A stretch of DNA of 64,000 bases from Nematostella vectensis (GCF_932526225.1 NC_064037.1:4307203-4371202); one strand, 5' to 3'. Counted from the stretch's first letter, positions 10,960 to 24,900 are shown. A program made the numbers and translations. The notes: generated by a model not told the origin, from the letters alone.

Positions 10960-12870
10960 TTGAGAGATCATGGTGATTATGGTGATAATAACGTTGAGGA
11001 TGGCGACGACAGTTGGGGTGGCGCGATGATTTTGATGACAATGATGATGGTGGTGATGATGACAATGATGACGATGACAATGATGAAGGTGGTGTTGATG
11101 ACAATGTTGATGATGACAATGATGACGGTGGTGTTGACGACAATGATGGTGATGACAATGATGGCGGTGGTGTTGATGACAATGATGATAACGACAATGA
11201 TGACGGTGGTGTTGATGACAATGATGATAACGACAATGATGACGGTGGTGTTGATGACAATGATGATAACGACAATGATGATGGTGGTGTTGATGACAAT
11301 GATGATGACGGTGGTGTTGATGACAATGACAACGATGATTGTGAAGATGATGACAATTGTGATAACAACGATAATGGTGATGATAACGACAATAATGACG
11401 GTGGTGTTGATGACGATGATGATGATGACGGTGGTGTTGATGACAATGATGATGATGACGGTGGTGTAGATGACAGTGATGATGATAATGTCAACGATGA
11501 TGGTGATGATGATGACAATTGTGATAACAACGATAATGGTGATAATGATGACAATGATGACGGTGGTGTTGATGACAATGATGATGATGGTGGTGTTGAT
11601 GACAATGACAACGATGATTGTGAAGATGATGACAATTGTGATAACAACGATAATGGTGATGATGATGACAATGATGACGGTGGTGTTGATGACAATGATG
11701 ATGATGATGGTGGTGTTGATGACAATGACAACGATGATGGTGAAGATGATGACAATTGTGATAACAACGATAATGGTGATGATGATGACAATGATGACGG
11801 TGGTGTTGATGCAATGATGATGATGACGGTGGTGTTGATGACAATGAGATGATGACGGTGGTGTAGATGACAGTGATGATGATAATGTCAACGATGATGG
11901 TGATGATGATGACAATGATGATGGTGGTGTTGATAACGGTGATCACAATAAGGTTGCTGGTGATGGCAACGACAACGATGACGGTTAATGATACTGATGA
12001 TGGCTGTAACGGAAATCGATAAACATGGGGGCGGCGCGATACAAGGAAATCTGGGGGCACAGACCCGCCCCCCACCTACTGGTCATTTACTGAAAATTCT
12101 AGAAAACAACTGGGGGCGCCTCCCCTTCCCCCACCTGGCCCCTATAGGCGTGACGACACTGTGATGACGATTATAGTGATGACAATGATTACAATGATGA
12201 TGGTGGTGATGATGACTACAATGATGATGGTGGTGGTGATGATGATTCCAATGATGATGGTGGTGATGATGATGATGGTGGTGGTGATGATGATTACAAT
12301 GATGATGGTGGTGGTGATGATGATTACAATGATGATGGTAATGATGATGATAATTACAATGATGATGGTGGTGGTGATGATGATTACAATGGTGATGGTG
12401 GTGATGATGATGATGGTGGTGGTGATGATGATTACAATGATGATGGTGGTGGTGATGATGATTACAATGATGATGATGATTACAATGATGATGGTGGTGG
12501 TGATGATGATTACAATGGTGATGGTGGTGATGATGATGATTACAAAGATGGTGACGATGATGGTAATGAAGATGATGGTGGTGTGATGACGATTATAGTG
12601 GTGGTGATGACGATGATTATAATAATGGTGGTGACGATTATTATAATGGTGATGACGATGATTATAATGATGATGGTGGTGTGATGACGATTATAGTGGT
12701 GTTGGTGACGATGATTACAAAGATGATGGTAGTGACGATGATTATAATGGTGGTGATGACGATTATAGTGGTGGTGGTGACGATGATTACAATGATGATG
12801 GTGGTGATGACGATTACAAAAATGATAGTGGTTATGACGTTTATATTGGTGGTGATGATGACGACGACGG
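10960..12870 (+). repeat. GATGAC/GATGGTGGT-type array
   Basis: About 1.9 kb is made of GAT, GAC, AAT and GGT triplets, with higher-order units such as GATGACGGTGGTGTTGATGA. It is interrupted at about 11990-12150 by a non-repetitive G/C-rich insert, after which a slightly different GATGATGGTGGTGGTGAT array continues. All trinucleotide frames stay open, so Asp-rich, Met-rich and Ser/Pro-rich frames on the two strands are artefacts. It lies about 0.5 kb upstream of the sialyltransferase start. Confidence 0.9.
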
Positions 12871-13409
12871 CTAGGACAACGCGATCAAAAAATACGTTTT
12901 CGCGCGCAGCGATCAATAATAATTTAATTGCAATGGAATAAGCAAAACATTATAGTTAGAGACAGATAAAAATAGAATAAGAAAATTATTTCTACAGCAG
13001 TTAGTGGGAACGTAGTTAGTGGGATTAACAGTGCAAACGTCCGCGGCTTCAATTGACCGTGAAACTTGGAGTGTTCACGTCCGTGGTTTTACGGAAAACG
13101 GCTTAAATGTATCAGACAGAACGCATTTCCACGTGCTGCTATTGATTTCTGAATCAAATTCCATTGTTTTCTGGCGTCGGCGTCCGCGTTGCCGTCGTCG
13201 TTGCTTAAATTCCATGATGATGATGGTGATGACAATGATAGTAATGACAAATAATGATGATGGTGGTGATGACAATGATGATTATGATGGTGACAATAAT
13301 GTTATGCTGACTTCTGTGCCGTGTTTTAGCTGGGGTTGCAAGTGATGATGACGCGCTAGAGGAGATGCTGACCAAAGACAAGAAGTTGGAGCACGGATTC
13401 AGTTCCACA

Positions 13410-16138
13410 ATGGACCTACACGTGCAACGGTATGTAGCACGTACTCCCGCGGGTCTGGGCACGGGGAATAGGACATAGGGGGGCAAGACATGGGAGGATA
13501 TGTTTTCGAAAGATTAAAAATATTGAGACCCACATTTAAGTAAAATGTTCGGCCCTCGAATAAAAATATGCTCACTTCATCGCTGGCTGTTATACTGTTG
13601 ACTGGATCGGGCATTTCATAACAGAGATGCAGCCCTACTGACCCTCCTGTTGCTACTGTCTATCAGATTGCTTGGCGTGAGTTACCATCAGGTCTCCGTC
13701 AGCAAGGTGAAGAAGGTTACGATCGCGGGGATAACCCTCGTCGCAATCATCCTCTTCTTCAGCCTCACCTTTCACTCGGCGAGAAAATCCGCAGAGCAGG
13801 AGGCAGCCTTTGTCGACAAACGCACGTTCACAGACGTCACCATGACAACGACTCAGCCAATGACGACAAGGGAATCCCAGGCACTGAACGGAGAGCAAAG
13901 TAAGACTAGTGCTTCCCACATCTTAACGACGAAATCACCACAACTTACCGCCACGAAAAAAGTGAATAAGATTCAAACAACACATCAACAGAATCCTGAA
14001 AATCGGTATAAACCTACTGTAAGCAAACAAGGACACCATACTCACAGAGAGGAGAGAATAGACAACGTCCCATTGACTGTCCAACCAAAACTCAACACTG
14101 ACTTCGTTCTGGCAATGAATCCCAGAATCCCCATCGACCTAAACATCAAGTGTCGCACATGCGCACTGGTGACGAACTCCGCTGACCTCCTAGGGAGTAA
14201 CGCAGGATCAGTTATCGATTCCAGCGATTGTGTCATACGGCTAAATACGGCTCCGACAGCAGGCTTTGAGTTGGATGTTGGGGGCAAAACAACGGTCAGA
14301 ATAGTGTCCCAAGAACAACTGGGGGAGCTATTACATTACGTGTGGCGTGAGCCGGAAGAAATGCGGGACCTCAGTTATCTTGTGCTTTATGGGCCACGGA
14401 ATGCGCTTTGCCGGAATTGCACGTTTTTCAAGATGTTTCAAAAAGTTTCTGGGGAATATCTTGGGGACAAATTTGTCAGATATACTAAAGCCTACGATGC
14501 CAACTTACGCACGGGAGACATAAAAAAGACTGCTAAAGAGAGGTAAGCCGTAAATGAGGTACATGTAGGCTGGGGTTCTCAAATAGGTTTTATTGACGAA
14601 CGCCTAGTACTTGGTATGCACTTGTTTCTTGCTGAAGGTTTTCAGATGCACTGAGCTATTTGTTTTATTATTTGATATTCTGTCCAATACAAATAATTTG
14701 CATGTTTCAGCGATGTTACAAGCTCTGTGGTGAGCAGACTCTCCCCACGGTTCCATGCGATGAATGTGATGCACAGAGTGTGCGGTAAAATGCGGGTCTT
14801 CGGCACTGAGCGCAATCACCCGTGTCTAAGGTAAGTACGACACGACAAGATATAGCACGCATACCCACACGCACCTTCACGACACGCATACCCACGAGAC
14901 ACCTCGCCACGACACGCACCTTCACGACACGCATCCCCACGAGACAACTCGCCACGACACGCACCTTCACGACACGCATACCCACGAGACAACTCGCCAC
15001 GACACGCACCTTCACGACACGCATACCCACGAGACAACTCGCCACGACACGCACCTTCACGACACGCATACCCACGAGACAACTCGCCACGACACGCACC
15101 TTCACGACACGCATACCCACGAGACAACTCGCCACGACACGCACCTTTACGACACGCATACCCACGAGACAACTCGCCACGACACGCACCTTCACGACAT
15201 GCATACCCACGAGACAACTCGTCACGACACGCACCTTCACGATACAACAGAAAACGACACGCACCCTCACGACACAACAGGAAACGACACGTACCTTCAC
15301 GACACAACAGAAAACGACACGCACCCTCACGACACAACAGGAAACGACACGCAACTTCACGACACAACAGGAAACAAAACGCGCCCTCACGACACAACAG
15401 GAAACGACACGCACCTTCACGACACAACAGGAAACGACACGCGCCCTCACGACACAACAGAAAACGACACGCAACCTCACGACACAACAGAAAACGACAC
15501 GCACCCTCACGACACGACTTCACAGCCCGGCTTACACGCGCACCCTCACGACGAGAATCCTCAACACAACATAACTTTAGAATACGATACAAAACGACAC
15601 GACACGCTTGGCTACGGTACAAAACAACACGACACTCACGGCTACGATACAAAACGACACGACACGCTCGGCTACGATACAAAACGACACGACACGCACG
15701 GCTACGATACAAAACGACATGTCACGCACGGCTACGATACAAAACGGCACGACACGCACGACTACGATACAAAACGACACGACATGCATTACAAAACGAC
15801 ACGTCACGCTCGGCTACGATACAAAACGACACGTCACGCACGGCTACGATTCAAAACGACACGACATGCAATACAAAACGACACGACACGCTTGGCTACG
15901 ACAAAAAACGACACGACATGCACGGTCAAGACACAAAACGGCGGTTATCACACGATTTAAGCATTCATTTCTCTGCAGCGGTCCGTCGTTCAGAAAAAGC
16001 TACTGGCAATCCCACGTGAAAATCGACTGCGACGGTCACCGAGAGAAAGTCTTACGCGACATTCGTCGCTACAGACTCGAAGAGAGAGTGTATGACGACT
16101 GGGTTGACAAGTACGACCTTGAGTTCCTATACCCTTGA
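13410..16138 (+). CDS. GT29 sialyltransferase, ST6GalNAc-like
   Basis: Four exons: 13410-13429, 13667-14542, 14711-14830 and 15979-16138, all GT-AG, with each junction interrupting a codon after its second base, totalling 391 aa. The start ATG at 13410 gives a short basic cytoplasmic tail, then one membrane anchor (about residues 24-42), as expected for a type II Golgi enzyme. A Thr/Lys/Gln-rich stem follows to about residue 165. The sialylmotif L is clear at about 172-222 (CALVTNSADLLGSNAG, then DSSDCVIRLNTAP and GGKTTVRIVS). Exon 3 aligns with the S-motif region but is divergent (FHAMNVMHRVCGKMRVFG). The last exon carries an H-x-x-E-like VS region (GHREKVL) and a tryptophan-containing C terminus. 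The family moves sialic acid from CMP-Neu5Ac to glycans in the Golgi. Acceptor specificity cannot be read, and the weak S motif leaves activity uncertain. Confidence 0.82.
14840..15955 (+). repeat. Composite minisatellite filling sialyltransferase intron 3
   Basis: Three successive related arrays lie between the exon 3 donor (14831) and the exon 4 acceptor. The first is a 45-bp unit (GACACGCACCTTCACGACAC plus GCATACCCACGAGACAACTC) to about 15235. The second is a 30-bp unit (CACGACACAACAGAAAACGA) to about 15510. The third is a ~27-bp unit (GGCTACGATACAAAACGACA) to about 15950. The shared ACGACACG core suggests stepwise origin of one from another. Long frames on both strands are repeat by-products. 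Confidence 0.88.
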
Positions 16139-18949
16139 ATGACAGCTTAATACTATGCTGTCTACATATGGAATCGCATATCATCTGATGGGCGTGGCCC
16201 TTTATTACTGAAATTGTTTATATACCAAATGGGTACTACACTGCAGTAGTCCACACACAAACTACATTTTGCGTTCAGATGATGATATTAAGACTTTCCC
16301 TCATATTATTGTGTACGTGAAGTAATCCAACATTCATCTGATATGCTATTAACACTTCCGTGAAGTAATCAGACATCTATCTGGTATGGCATTAATTTAC
16401 AATTCAAGAATAATTATCACTTGGGCTTAGGGTCAGATGGAGGTATGACGCACGAACGCTTGTTTAACAATTGGTTTCCGGATATGGTTCTAAATGGCTA
16501 CCAGTGGCGATACTTCAAACGCTGATTACCCGAACATTGCCCCGACGGATTGCCGAAGGCAATACGACAGAGGTGCAGCGGGGTCTAACGTGTTCATGGA
16601 TTACGGCCCTTTTCTGAGTGCTTCTCTCATTCAAGTCTCAAACATTCTTCATAGATCTAGCAATTCCACACATCACGATACAATATTGCCGGTACATCGT
16701 TGTTTAGCATGTGGGCAACATATTGTATGTATATATCGTGCAGCTATCGAAAAACGCAAGCCTACTTTAGGCGCCATTTTTTTCAAATGACGTTCCAATT
16801 GAAGATGAAAAAATCTACTTCGCTCATTCTAATCGAAAAGAACGGCGTCTACACTAGGCACCAAACACAACAAATACAATATGAAATGTATATAGGCGGG
16901 CAATAAGAACTGGGGCTTTTGTTACATGTAAATTTCTATTTTTATTTATTATTGACGGTCCGCCGAGAGAATAAACTGGAAAGCGCAGTGCTGGTCACTG
17001 CAAGTTACGAAAGTGTCTTGTGTTTTTATTATACACGCCCAGGCGTCTACAGGGTGGATCAAAAGTTCGTGAACTTTTTTAATTGAGTAAAAAAAAAAAA
17101 ACAAGTCCTACAAAACAGCACATGACAAGTGTTGCATATAATAAATATAATTTATTGTAGTCTGTGAATACGAAAAATCAATAGCCAGAGTGGCCGCCTT
17201 TGTTCTTTATTATAATTTTTATGCGCTTGACGAAAGTCCATGTAATATATCTGCTGATACATTTTACCAAGAACGGAGAAATCTCATTAGTTATGTTATT
17301 GTCGTGGGCGATGGTTCACTGTATCTTGACTTTTCCTCTAAACACTTTATATCGGTTCATGGTTAGGTTAATTGGCTGGTCATTCGTCCCTTTCTATAAA
17401 AATTGGCTAGATTTGCTGGTAACACTTGATAAGTAACTTTAGCTTTGTGAACAGGAGTTTTGTATGAATGTATTGTTTCGATTCGCACAGAACACCCTTG
17501 CTTTAGTACCTGATCTTGGGGATGGGAATTTCTCGAATATTCTCGCTTGTATATTGCTTTGATAATTGTATTTTGGACTTTATTTTGGACTTTTGTGAGA
17601 ACTGCTGGGCCCACCAACCTGGATTTGTCAACAAAATTGTACAGTGAACACCAATTCTTGCTCCGACCTTTGGATAATTTTAGCTATACGTGCTATTTCT
17701 CTAAACGAACAGCCTGATGAACTCAAAATTGCTGCCTGGGCTCTAGAATATGTCACTTTGCTTCCATTTTACGTTTTCTGACGCTCCTGATGCTCGTTAA
17801 ACCTCGGCAAATAGAACTCTCTTTTCACATCAACAACAAAAATGTGCTTTTCTGACTTCGCATGCGCGCAACATTTCACGGGAAAAGGTTAAATTCTTCA
17901 AGATCTTAGGATAAGATTAGGGTAACCCTCGAATTACGCGCTGATTTTGTGAACGTTCATTAAGGCGCAATGTAAGGGGGGGAGGAAATTTTGGACAAAG
18001 AATTCACACAAATCACGGGCGATAAGATAAACCCTCAGTATAAGCTTGTAAAAGGTAGAGAACAAGGAACTGTAGAAAACATTTATTTCCGATTTTATTT
18101 CAGATCGAATCGATATCAAACTTAACTTACGAATCCTGTATCATGTGAACATAAATTGTTTTTGACTTTCAAAGAGGAAGGGGTGGGACTTTAGTAATTA
18201 AGAAAAACGGTCTCCGCCTAGTTCACAGTACTTCGCTTTTATTTGAGCGGACCTTCCAGTCGAGTTGGGTGGTTCTTCCAAACACCCCAAACAACCCCTT
18301 AACCTCCTTACTTCCTCACCTTCACTTTTCCAGTTGGCTTGACTCGTTGGAGATGGGATACTACATAACATATAAGACTATAGTTTCTACAGCTATTTAC
18401 ACTACTCTATGGGTATTTGTTTCAATAGACAGGGGCTGTGTTGGCCAGTCGACGCATTCGCCTGAAAATAGATGAATAAATCGAGTTTAACAACAAGTGT
18501 GCATAAATGGTAACGGAACTATGCCACGCAATAAATGTACTATACTAAGTATAAATTCTGTTTTTCCTTATTTAAATTCCCATTTGGCAAACCGTCTTAA
18601 ATGCATTGAATTCCATTGAGCCTCCGAGAAAACCATAAAGACCATTAAAACAACACTAACATCCTCTGGGTGTATTTTCCTGGAAAGTATCTACCCTTAA
18701 ATCTCTGAGTGTATGTTTATTTCTATTTATTTTATGTTATTAGCTTTGCCACTAAACATGAATAAAAAAATTACGAATATACACGACCAATGTCAGGGAC
18801 ACCACAACAGCTATAGGCCAATATTACATGCGGTTCCATGTTATTGTAGAGAGTCTACTAGTCCAGACCTGGGACTCTCTTTGCACTTGACATTCTGGCT
18901 CGAGTCGAGCGCAAAAATAGTCCCAGGTCTAGAATGAATGTCTACCTAC
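16139..18949. other. No gene recognised between sialyltransferase and SMARCB1
   Basis: The frame at 16494-16790 starts with ATG but has no recognisable domain and is not called. Around 17050-17080 the sequence GGTGGATCAAAAGTTCGTGA resembles a mariner-type terminus, but no matching opposite end or transposase was established. The last coding exon of SMARCB1 would be expected here and was not found by eye. Confidence 0.45.
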
Positions 18950-21900
18950 CTTGTGTTTCTGTCTTGGTCTCTCAGCTTCTTCTCCATCTCTGCGTCTGTC
19001 AGCGTCTCAAGGTACGGCCCCCAGTTATCAATATCTGGGCCAGACCGCACAGGGTTATCAACCTTGGGTAGGGGAGCCTCGCTGAATGCGTACGTCTTCT
19101 GATGCCAGCTGAGTTGACCTCGAATGCTGTATGCAACTGCAGTCACGAACTCTCCGCCTAGGCCCAGATCCGAACACAGTGATAACGCGAATTGCTCGGG
19201 ACTATTTTGGGGCTCTGATAAGTCCCACTCGAATTGATCCACAAGGGAGATATTACCAACATGGATGTTTAGCTGCAAAAAAGCATAGTGTTGAGCAAAA
19301 CTCACAAGACCATATTTAGGGGCAAGGTTTCATTGATTCTGATATAGATAATACCAATATTCACAGATAATAGATAATACCAATATTTACCACAACTACC
19401 CATATTATACACTTTTAAAATAGCTGAGCCATGAGCTGTTTTGTTGCTGAGCCATGAGCTGTTTTGTTGTATAGCAGGGCCGTAGCAGTTCGCTGGAGGC
19501 ACGTGCCTCGCCAATATTTACATAAATTATAAGGAGATGACCAGTAGGGGCGTGGCTGTGCCCCCAATATTTGTATCTTTATGCCCACCCCACCCACCCC
19601 CAAACATTGTCAGGCCTGCTAAAGCTCTGTTTACCAAAAATAATACAATTCTTACGTCAAAACAAAATCTATTTCAAGAATGAAAGAGACGTTACAAATC
19701 TGAAAATGAAATCTTCTCCGGTATCTGAGATGAAAAGGCTGTCTGTGGATTTGTGTGCGTTATGGAGTATTTTTCTACTATTTGATCGACGACTGCTGAC
19801 TTCCGACGTACGACATAGTCAAGACTGGTGTACAGGGTCAGAGCCTTTGGCACCCAGGGTGGCGTTCCCTACGACTTCCAATATTTCCTTATCTTGAGTA
19901 TATTTACACTTCAATGTCTGCGACCTCTTTCGGATGTAAAAAGTCCCGGCCATAGTAGATACGTCTTGTTTCCACAGGTCACCCGCGCTGATCTCCGAAT
20001 CTTCGGCAACAGAAGGCAGTGGTGAAGGGTACTTTTTCTCTGGCCTTAGGGAACGACTCCGCTCTCGGCTCTTTGCCATCTCTCGTGGGCTCGGCTGTGA
20101 GGCCGTTTTCTACTTGCAGTCGCTTGACACCGGAGGAGACTTTTTCACGACACCATGATCTTGGAGCACTCGAATGTCCTTGTTCTTAGAGGATGAAATG
20201 GGGCGTTCTTCGCGCGGCTTGTAACCGGGTGTGAGGTGATTAGTCTTTTGGCGACAGCTCTCGTCCCACATGGCTTGCATCAGACGAGAGATCTTGTTCG
20301 GGGAATACTCGATCATGAACAGCGCTACATCTCTATACTCCTCTTGCTCCATCACTGGGAGTTTTCTTCCCAGTCCGCGACTGTATTCGGACTTGACTTT
20401 CACGGCGCGTGGGGACGGAAGGCTTTCTGGGTTATACAATCGGTTGATTTCATTCCCATTTTTGTCGATAACTGTTTCCTTTAATCGGTGAAGAGCGAGC
20501 TTTGGGATTTTGAATTTTTTCGAGCAACACATGGTGGAACGAACGCTTGCGTGTTACTCGAGCGGAAACTACTACACGGAGCTAATACCGGACTAACAAA
20601 GCCCTGCTAGTAATGACGCAAGACCTGTGGGCATGACGTCATTGGCAAGAGACTACTGTACATAATCTTGTGGTAGGGGGGGAGGGGGTAGTCTGTTTAT
20701 AGCCGGGCCAGCTCCGCGGACTTGAAAATGGTATTGAAAATGGAATAACTATGCGAATTTTTGTGGTCATCGCGCGTGGGAAGCCTGCGTATTGATTGCC
20801 AAGCCTAAAATGACTACGTAATTTTTTTTTTGTCCGTATACTCCATTTTCTAGCTTTGCTTCGGGCAACGTTGCGTTATCCTTCAATTTGTTTTAGAGAA
20901 AGCATATACACCTTTGTTGTCTTCAGCCCATGAAAGCTCAGCGGTTGTATTCATATGGACCCAAAGGACAGGGGTATAGATTATTTCGATTAGACATAAC
21001 CAAAGAGCGGATTCGTACAATTATTATTTAGATTTCGAATCCTCTTTAAAATTCAATGTCTTTGATTAAAAATTGACAAATAAGCAATTTTGTGCTTGCT
21101 CGTTTTAGTGGAGCTTAGGGGACCCTACAATACTGTTACTCACCCCTACAATACAGTAACTCACCCCTACAATACAGTAACTCACCCCTACAATACAGTA
21201 ACTCACCCCTACAACACAGTAACTCACCCCTACAATACAGTAACTCACCCCTACAATACAGTAACTCACCCCTACAATACAGTAACTCACCCCTACAATA
21301 CAGTAACTCACCCCTACAACACAGTAACTCACCCCTACAATACAGTAACTCACCCCTACAATACAGTAACTCGCCCCTACAATACAGTAACTCACCCCTA
21401 CAATACAGTAACTCACCCCTACAACACAGTAACTCACCCCTACAACACAGTAACTCACCCCTACAATACAGTAACTCACCCCTACAACACAGTAACTCAC
21501 CCCTACAACACAGTAACTCACCCCTACAATACAGTAACTCACCCCTACAATACAGTAACTCACCCCTACAATACAGTAACTCACCCCTACAACACAGTAA
21601 CTCACCCCTACAATACAGTAACTCACCCCTACAATACAGTAACTCACCCCTACAATACAGTAACTCACCCCTACAATACAGTAACTCACCCCTACAATAC
21701 AGTAACTCACCCCTACAATACAGTAACTCACCCCTACAATACAGTAACTCACCCCTACAACACAGTAACTCACCCCTACAATACAGTAACTCACCCCTAC
21801 AACACAGTAACTCACCCCTACAATACAGTAACTCACCCCTACAATACAGTAACTCACCCCTACAACACAGTAACTCACCCCTACAATACAGTAACTCACC

Positions 21901-24900
21901 CCTACAACACAGTAACTCACCCCTACAATACAGTAACTCACCCCTACAATACAGTAACTCACCCCTACAACACAGTAACTCACCCCTACAATACAGTAAC
22001 TCACCCCTACAATACAGTAACTCACCCCTACAATACAGTAACTCACCCCTACAATACAGTAACTCACCCCTACAATACAGTAACTCACCCCTACAATACA
22101 GTAACTCACCAACTTCTGTCCCTATCCCGAAATACAACATCGAGAATTAAGTGGTTTTAATCCGTTCTCTAACCCGAGCCAAAAAAACTTGCATGATCAA
22201 TGGAAACCCTCTAATTATTCCTGTTGTGGACTTTGGAGACATTTGCACGTGTTAAATAATAAAAAAAAATGCTACAAAGAATTACTAACGAGCCTCCTTA
22301 ACCTCATTTGCTCGGTCTGTACAAAGAAACATCAGACCTTGGTCTTTTCTGCACTGCATTGCCTGGTCTGATTTTTCTCGCACTTGGTTAATAAGTAGTT
22401 ATTATTTTCAAATGTAAACAATAACAAGGAGTACAGTTGATCAATGTTCTTTAAAGTGACCTAAAAGCTTGCTGTAAATAGGGACTTTACCTTAATGATG
22501 ATTCTCTGGTCTTTCTGCTCTGTCAGTGCGATCTCCGGCTCCACGTCATACTGCTTGACCTGTTGCCTAATAGCCTGGGCGATGGCAGGGACGAACGAGC
22601 TGGGAGGGAGGTCAAGGTCATCACAGAGGACTTCAGCAAACGTCTCTGGTGCTATCTGTGTCTCTATGTAATACGGGAATCATACAGTAGATCAGGTAAC
22701 ATGGTGTTTGTATAGCAAAACCCTGTATACAAGAACACCCATTTTGGGGAATAAGGCTGATTCGGTTTTATAGGGGGTGTAAAATCAAAAATAAAGTGTT
22801 GTTATCTTTACTTAAGGGGCTACTTGTTCCCTGTAAATGTACAGTAAAAGGGTGATACAGTATATAAGAACATATTTTATAGGCTAAATAAATTCCAGCC
22901 CAGAGCAATAGTGAACAAAAAATGTAGGTCTCTGACTGACCAATTTCTGTTTGGTTGGAAAATTAGCTATCCACAAGTCAACTTATTTGATTGATTTGAA
23001 TGTCATTACTTCATTAAGGTAACTGTATTGTTATAATGCAAATAGAGTACATACAAAACAATCTTCCCTTGTCACTATTGATAAAAGACCAATGTTGATT
23101 AAAAGAAGTAGAATACTGTAAATGTTTTACTCACCATTTTTGTTCCAAGTGAAAGTATCTCTGAGTTTTTGTCCTTCTATATCTACATCCAGACGTATAG
23201 GGACCAAAACCTCTGGCTGGGCAGCAGCTTCGTGTATAGCACCCATGTCATGATCATCATAGCTGGCAAATATAATGATATTTAGTCCATACAGCCAAAA
23301 CTCTATAATATTCCATGGATTTTTAAATCACAACGACAAATGGGAAAAAATTTCCCTGTCATGATCATCGTACAGTGATGACCGAAATTATTGCAACATT
23401 GGGCTGTGGTAACCACAGTAAAAAACATGGTAACTGCAGTCAAACCTCTGCGGCCGGACGCTCTAACCTCAGCAAAAAGTACAGTAATTAGCTGTGGTTT
23501 TCAGCCGCCTTTCAAAACCCTGATTTTACCACAGTTAAGATGTATGCACACCAAATGGAACTATGAAAAGTACAGCAGCTAGAAAATATAATGATATTTA
23601 CAGTCAAAACTCTATAAGATTCCATGTTTTTTTAATCACTTAGACACATGGAAAAAATCTTCATGTCATGATCACTATATAGCTAAAAATATAATGATCT
23701 GATCAGCATTTAAAGAAATGGTTAATCCTAAATGGTTTCCTAAATTCGACTCATATTTAAAAGTCATCAACAGTTTTTTAGTTTCGTGATACTAGGATAC
23801 TTAGGAAAATGTTTTAGTGCTAACTTTTTCTATTTCTGAAGTCTTTCTAGCTTGAGTCACAGGCCTACACATTTGAGCTTTTGTCTGTGGTTGTGATTGA
23901 AGTTCAAATCATTCAGTTAGTAAAGTTTGTTGTTTTGTGAGTGCAAACTGAACATCAAACAGACTTTTCTTGATATACTACTTATACTGTAAATCAAATC
24001 ACTTCTATGTACATTGACCTCTTACACAAGGTTTTATGAATATAACCTTACTGAAAAAATTTTGGACATGGTTGCAACGATTTTGCTGCGGTAAATGTTG
24101 CAAAAGTTTTACTGTAGATCATACAGTCAAAACTCTATAATATTCCATGGGTTTTTGAAACACAAAGACACATGGAAAACTATATACCTATTTCAAATAA
24201 AGTTGCACTCAAGAAACCATGTATCGTCACCTGCATTGGTTCATGGGTGACGTATAAATGGACAAATCCTGGTCTGTGAAAGCCATGTCAACTTAAAAAG
24301 TAACATAAAAAAGGATTAAACAGCTTTCCAAACCTGAATTAGTTTTTATTTAGCAATAAAATGTTTTTATGGTGAGATTGATTGAATCTCACACTAATTG
24401 AAGCAGTATTTGTTTCCACTGAAATATAAATTTGATGAGTCTTATAGATAGCCTACAAAATCATCTACAGTAAAATGGGGGGGGGGGGTGAATAGGTTCG
24501 AGGATCGGCAGATTCGGCCCTGAAATGCTCACAGATTAAGGATTTTGATGATTGTTTCAGCGTTTTGGCAGATTTTGGAAATACGGCGGATCACAGATCT
24601 ATTGACAATTTGGGCGCGAATTTCGGATTTTGACTGCTTTGACGGTCAAATTTTGGATTTTAAATGAATTTTAATCGATGCAATTGTTTATCTGTCAAAC
24701 CATGCGGATCTAAAAATATCTGAGGATCCACAGATTTGCCCCGAAAATGTAGTGGATCGGCGGATTTACGCACCCCTATTCACACCCCCTAAAATGCAAG
24801 TCAAACCTACAGTAAAGGTCAATATTGGCAAAGTGGTCATTTTTAGCTTTATGTTTATCAAATGGAAGCTCTTTTTTGCTAGTTTTATGGCCACTATCTA

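Noticed and set aside
10952-12941. Asp-, Met- and Ser/Pro-rich frames of up to 312 codons
   Set aside because: They are produced by a triplet-based DNA array open in most frames on both strands.
14716-15960. Long Thr/Arg- or Cys/Val-rich frames on both strands
   Set aside because: They lie inside a minisatellite in a confirmed intron of the sialyltransferase gene.
16494-16790. 98-codon ATG-initiated frame after the sialyltransferase
   Set aside because: No family similarity, splice signals or conserved motif; chance length for the region.
17050-17650. Mariner-family transposon
   Set aside because: One end-like motif (GGTGGATCAAAAGTTCGTGA) is present, but no opposite terminus or recognisable transposase residues could be found.
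18860-18893. Possible tiny last exon of SMARCB1
   Set aside because: An acceptor-like CCAG is in phase, but the intron would be only about 56 bases and the peptide does not resemble the conserved basic tail.
21126-22110. CRISPR array
   Set aside because: Units are contiguous without unique spacers, and the DNA is clearly from an animal.
21090-22160. A 356-codon HPYNTVT repeat protein or its antisense equivalents
   Set aside because: Intronic 21-bp VNTR with no unique flanks. Three different frames are equally open.
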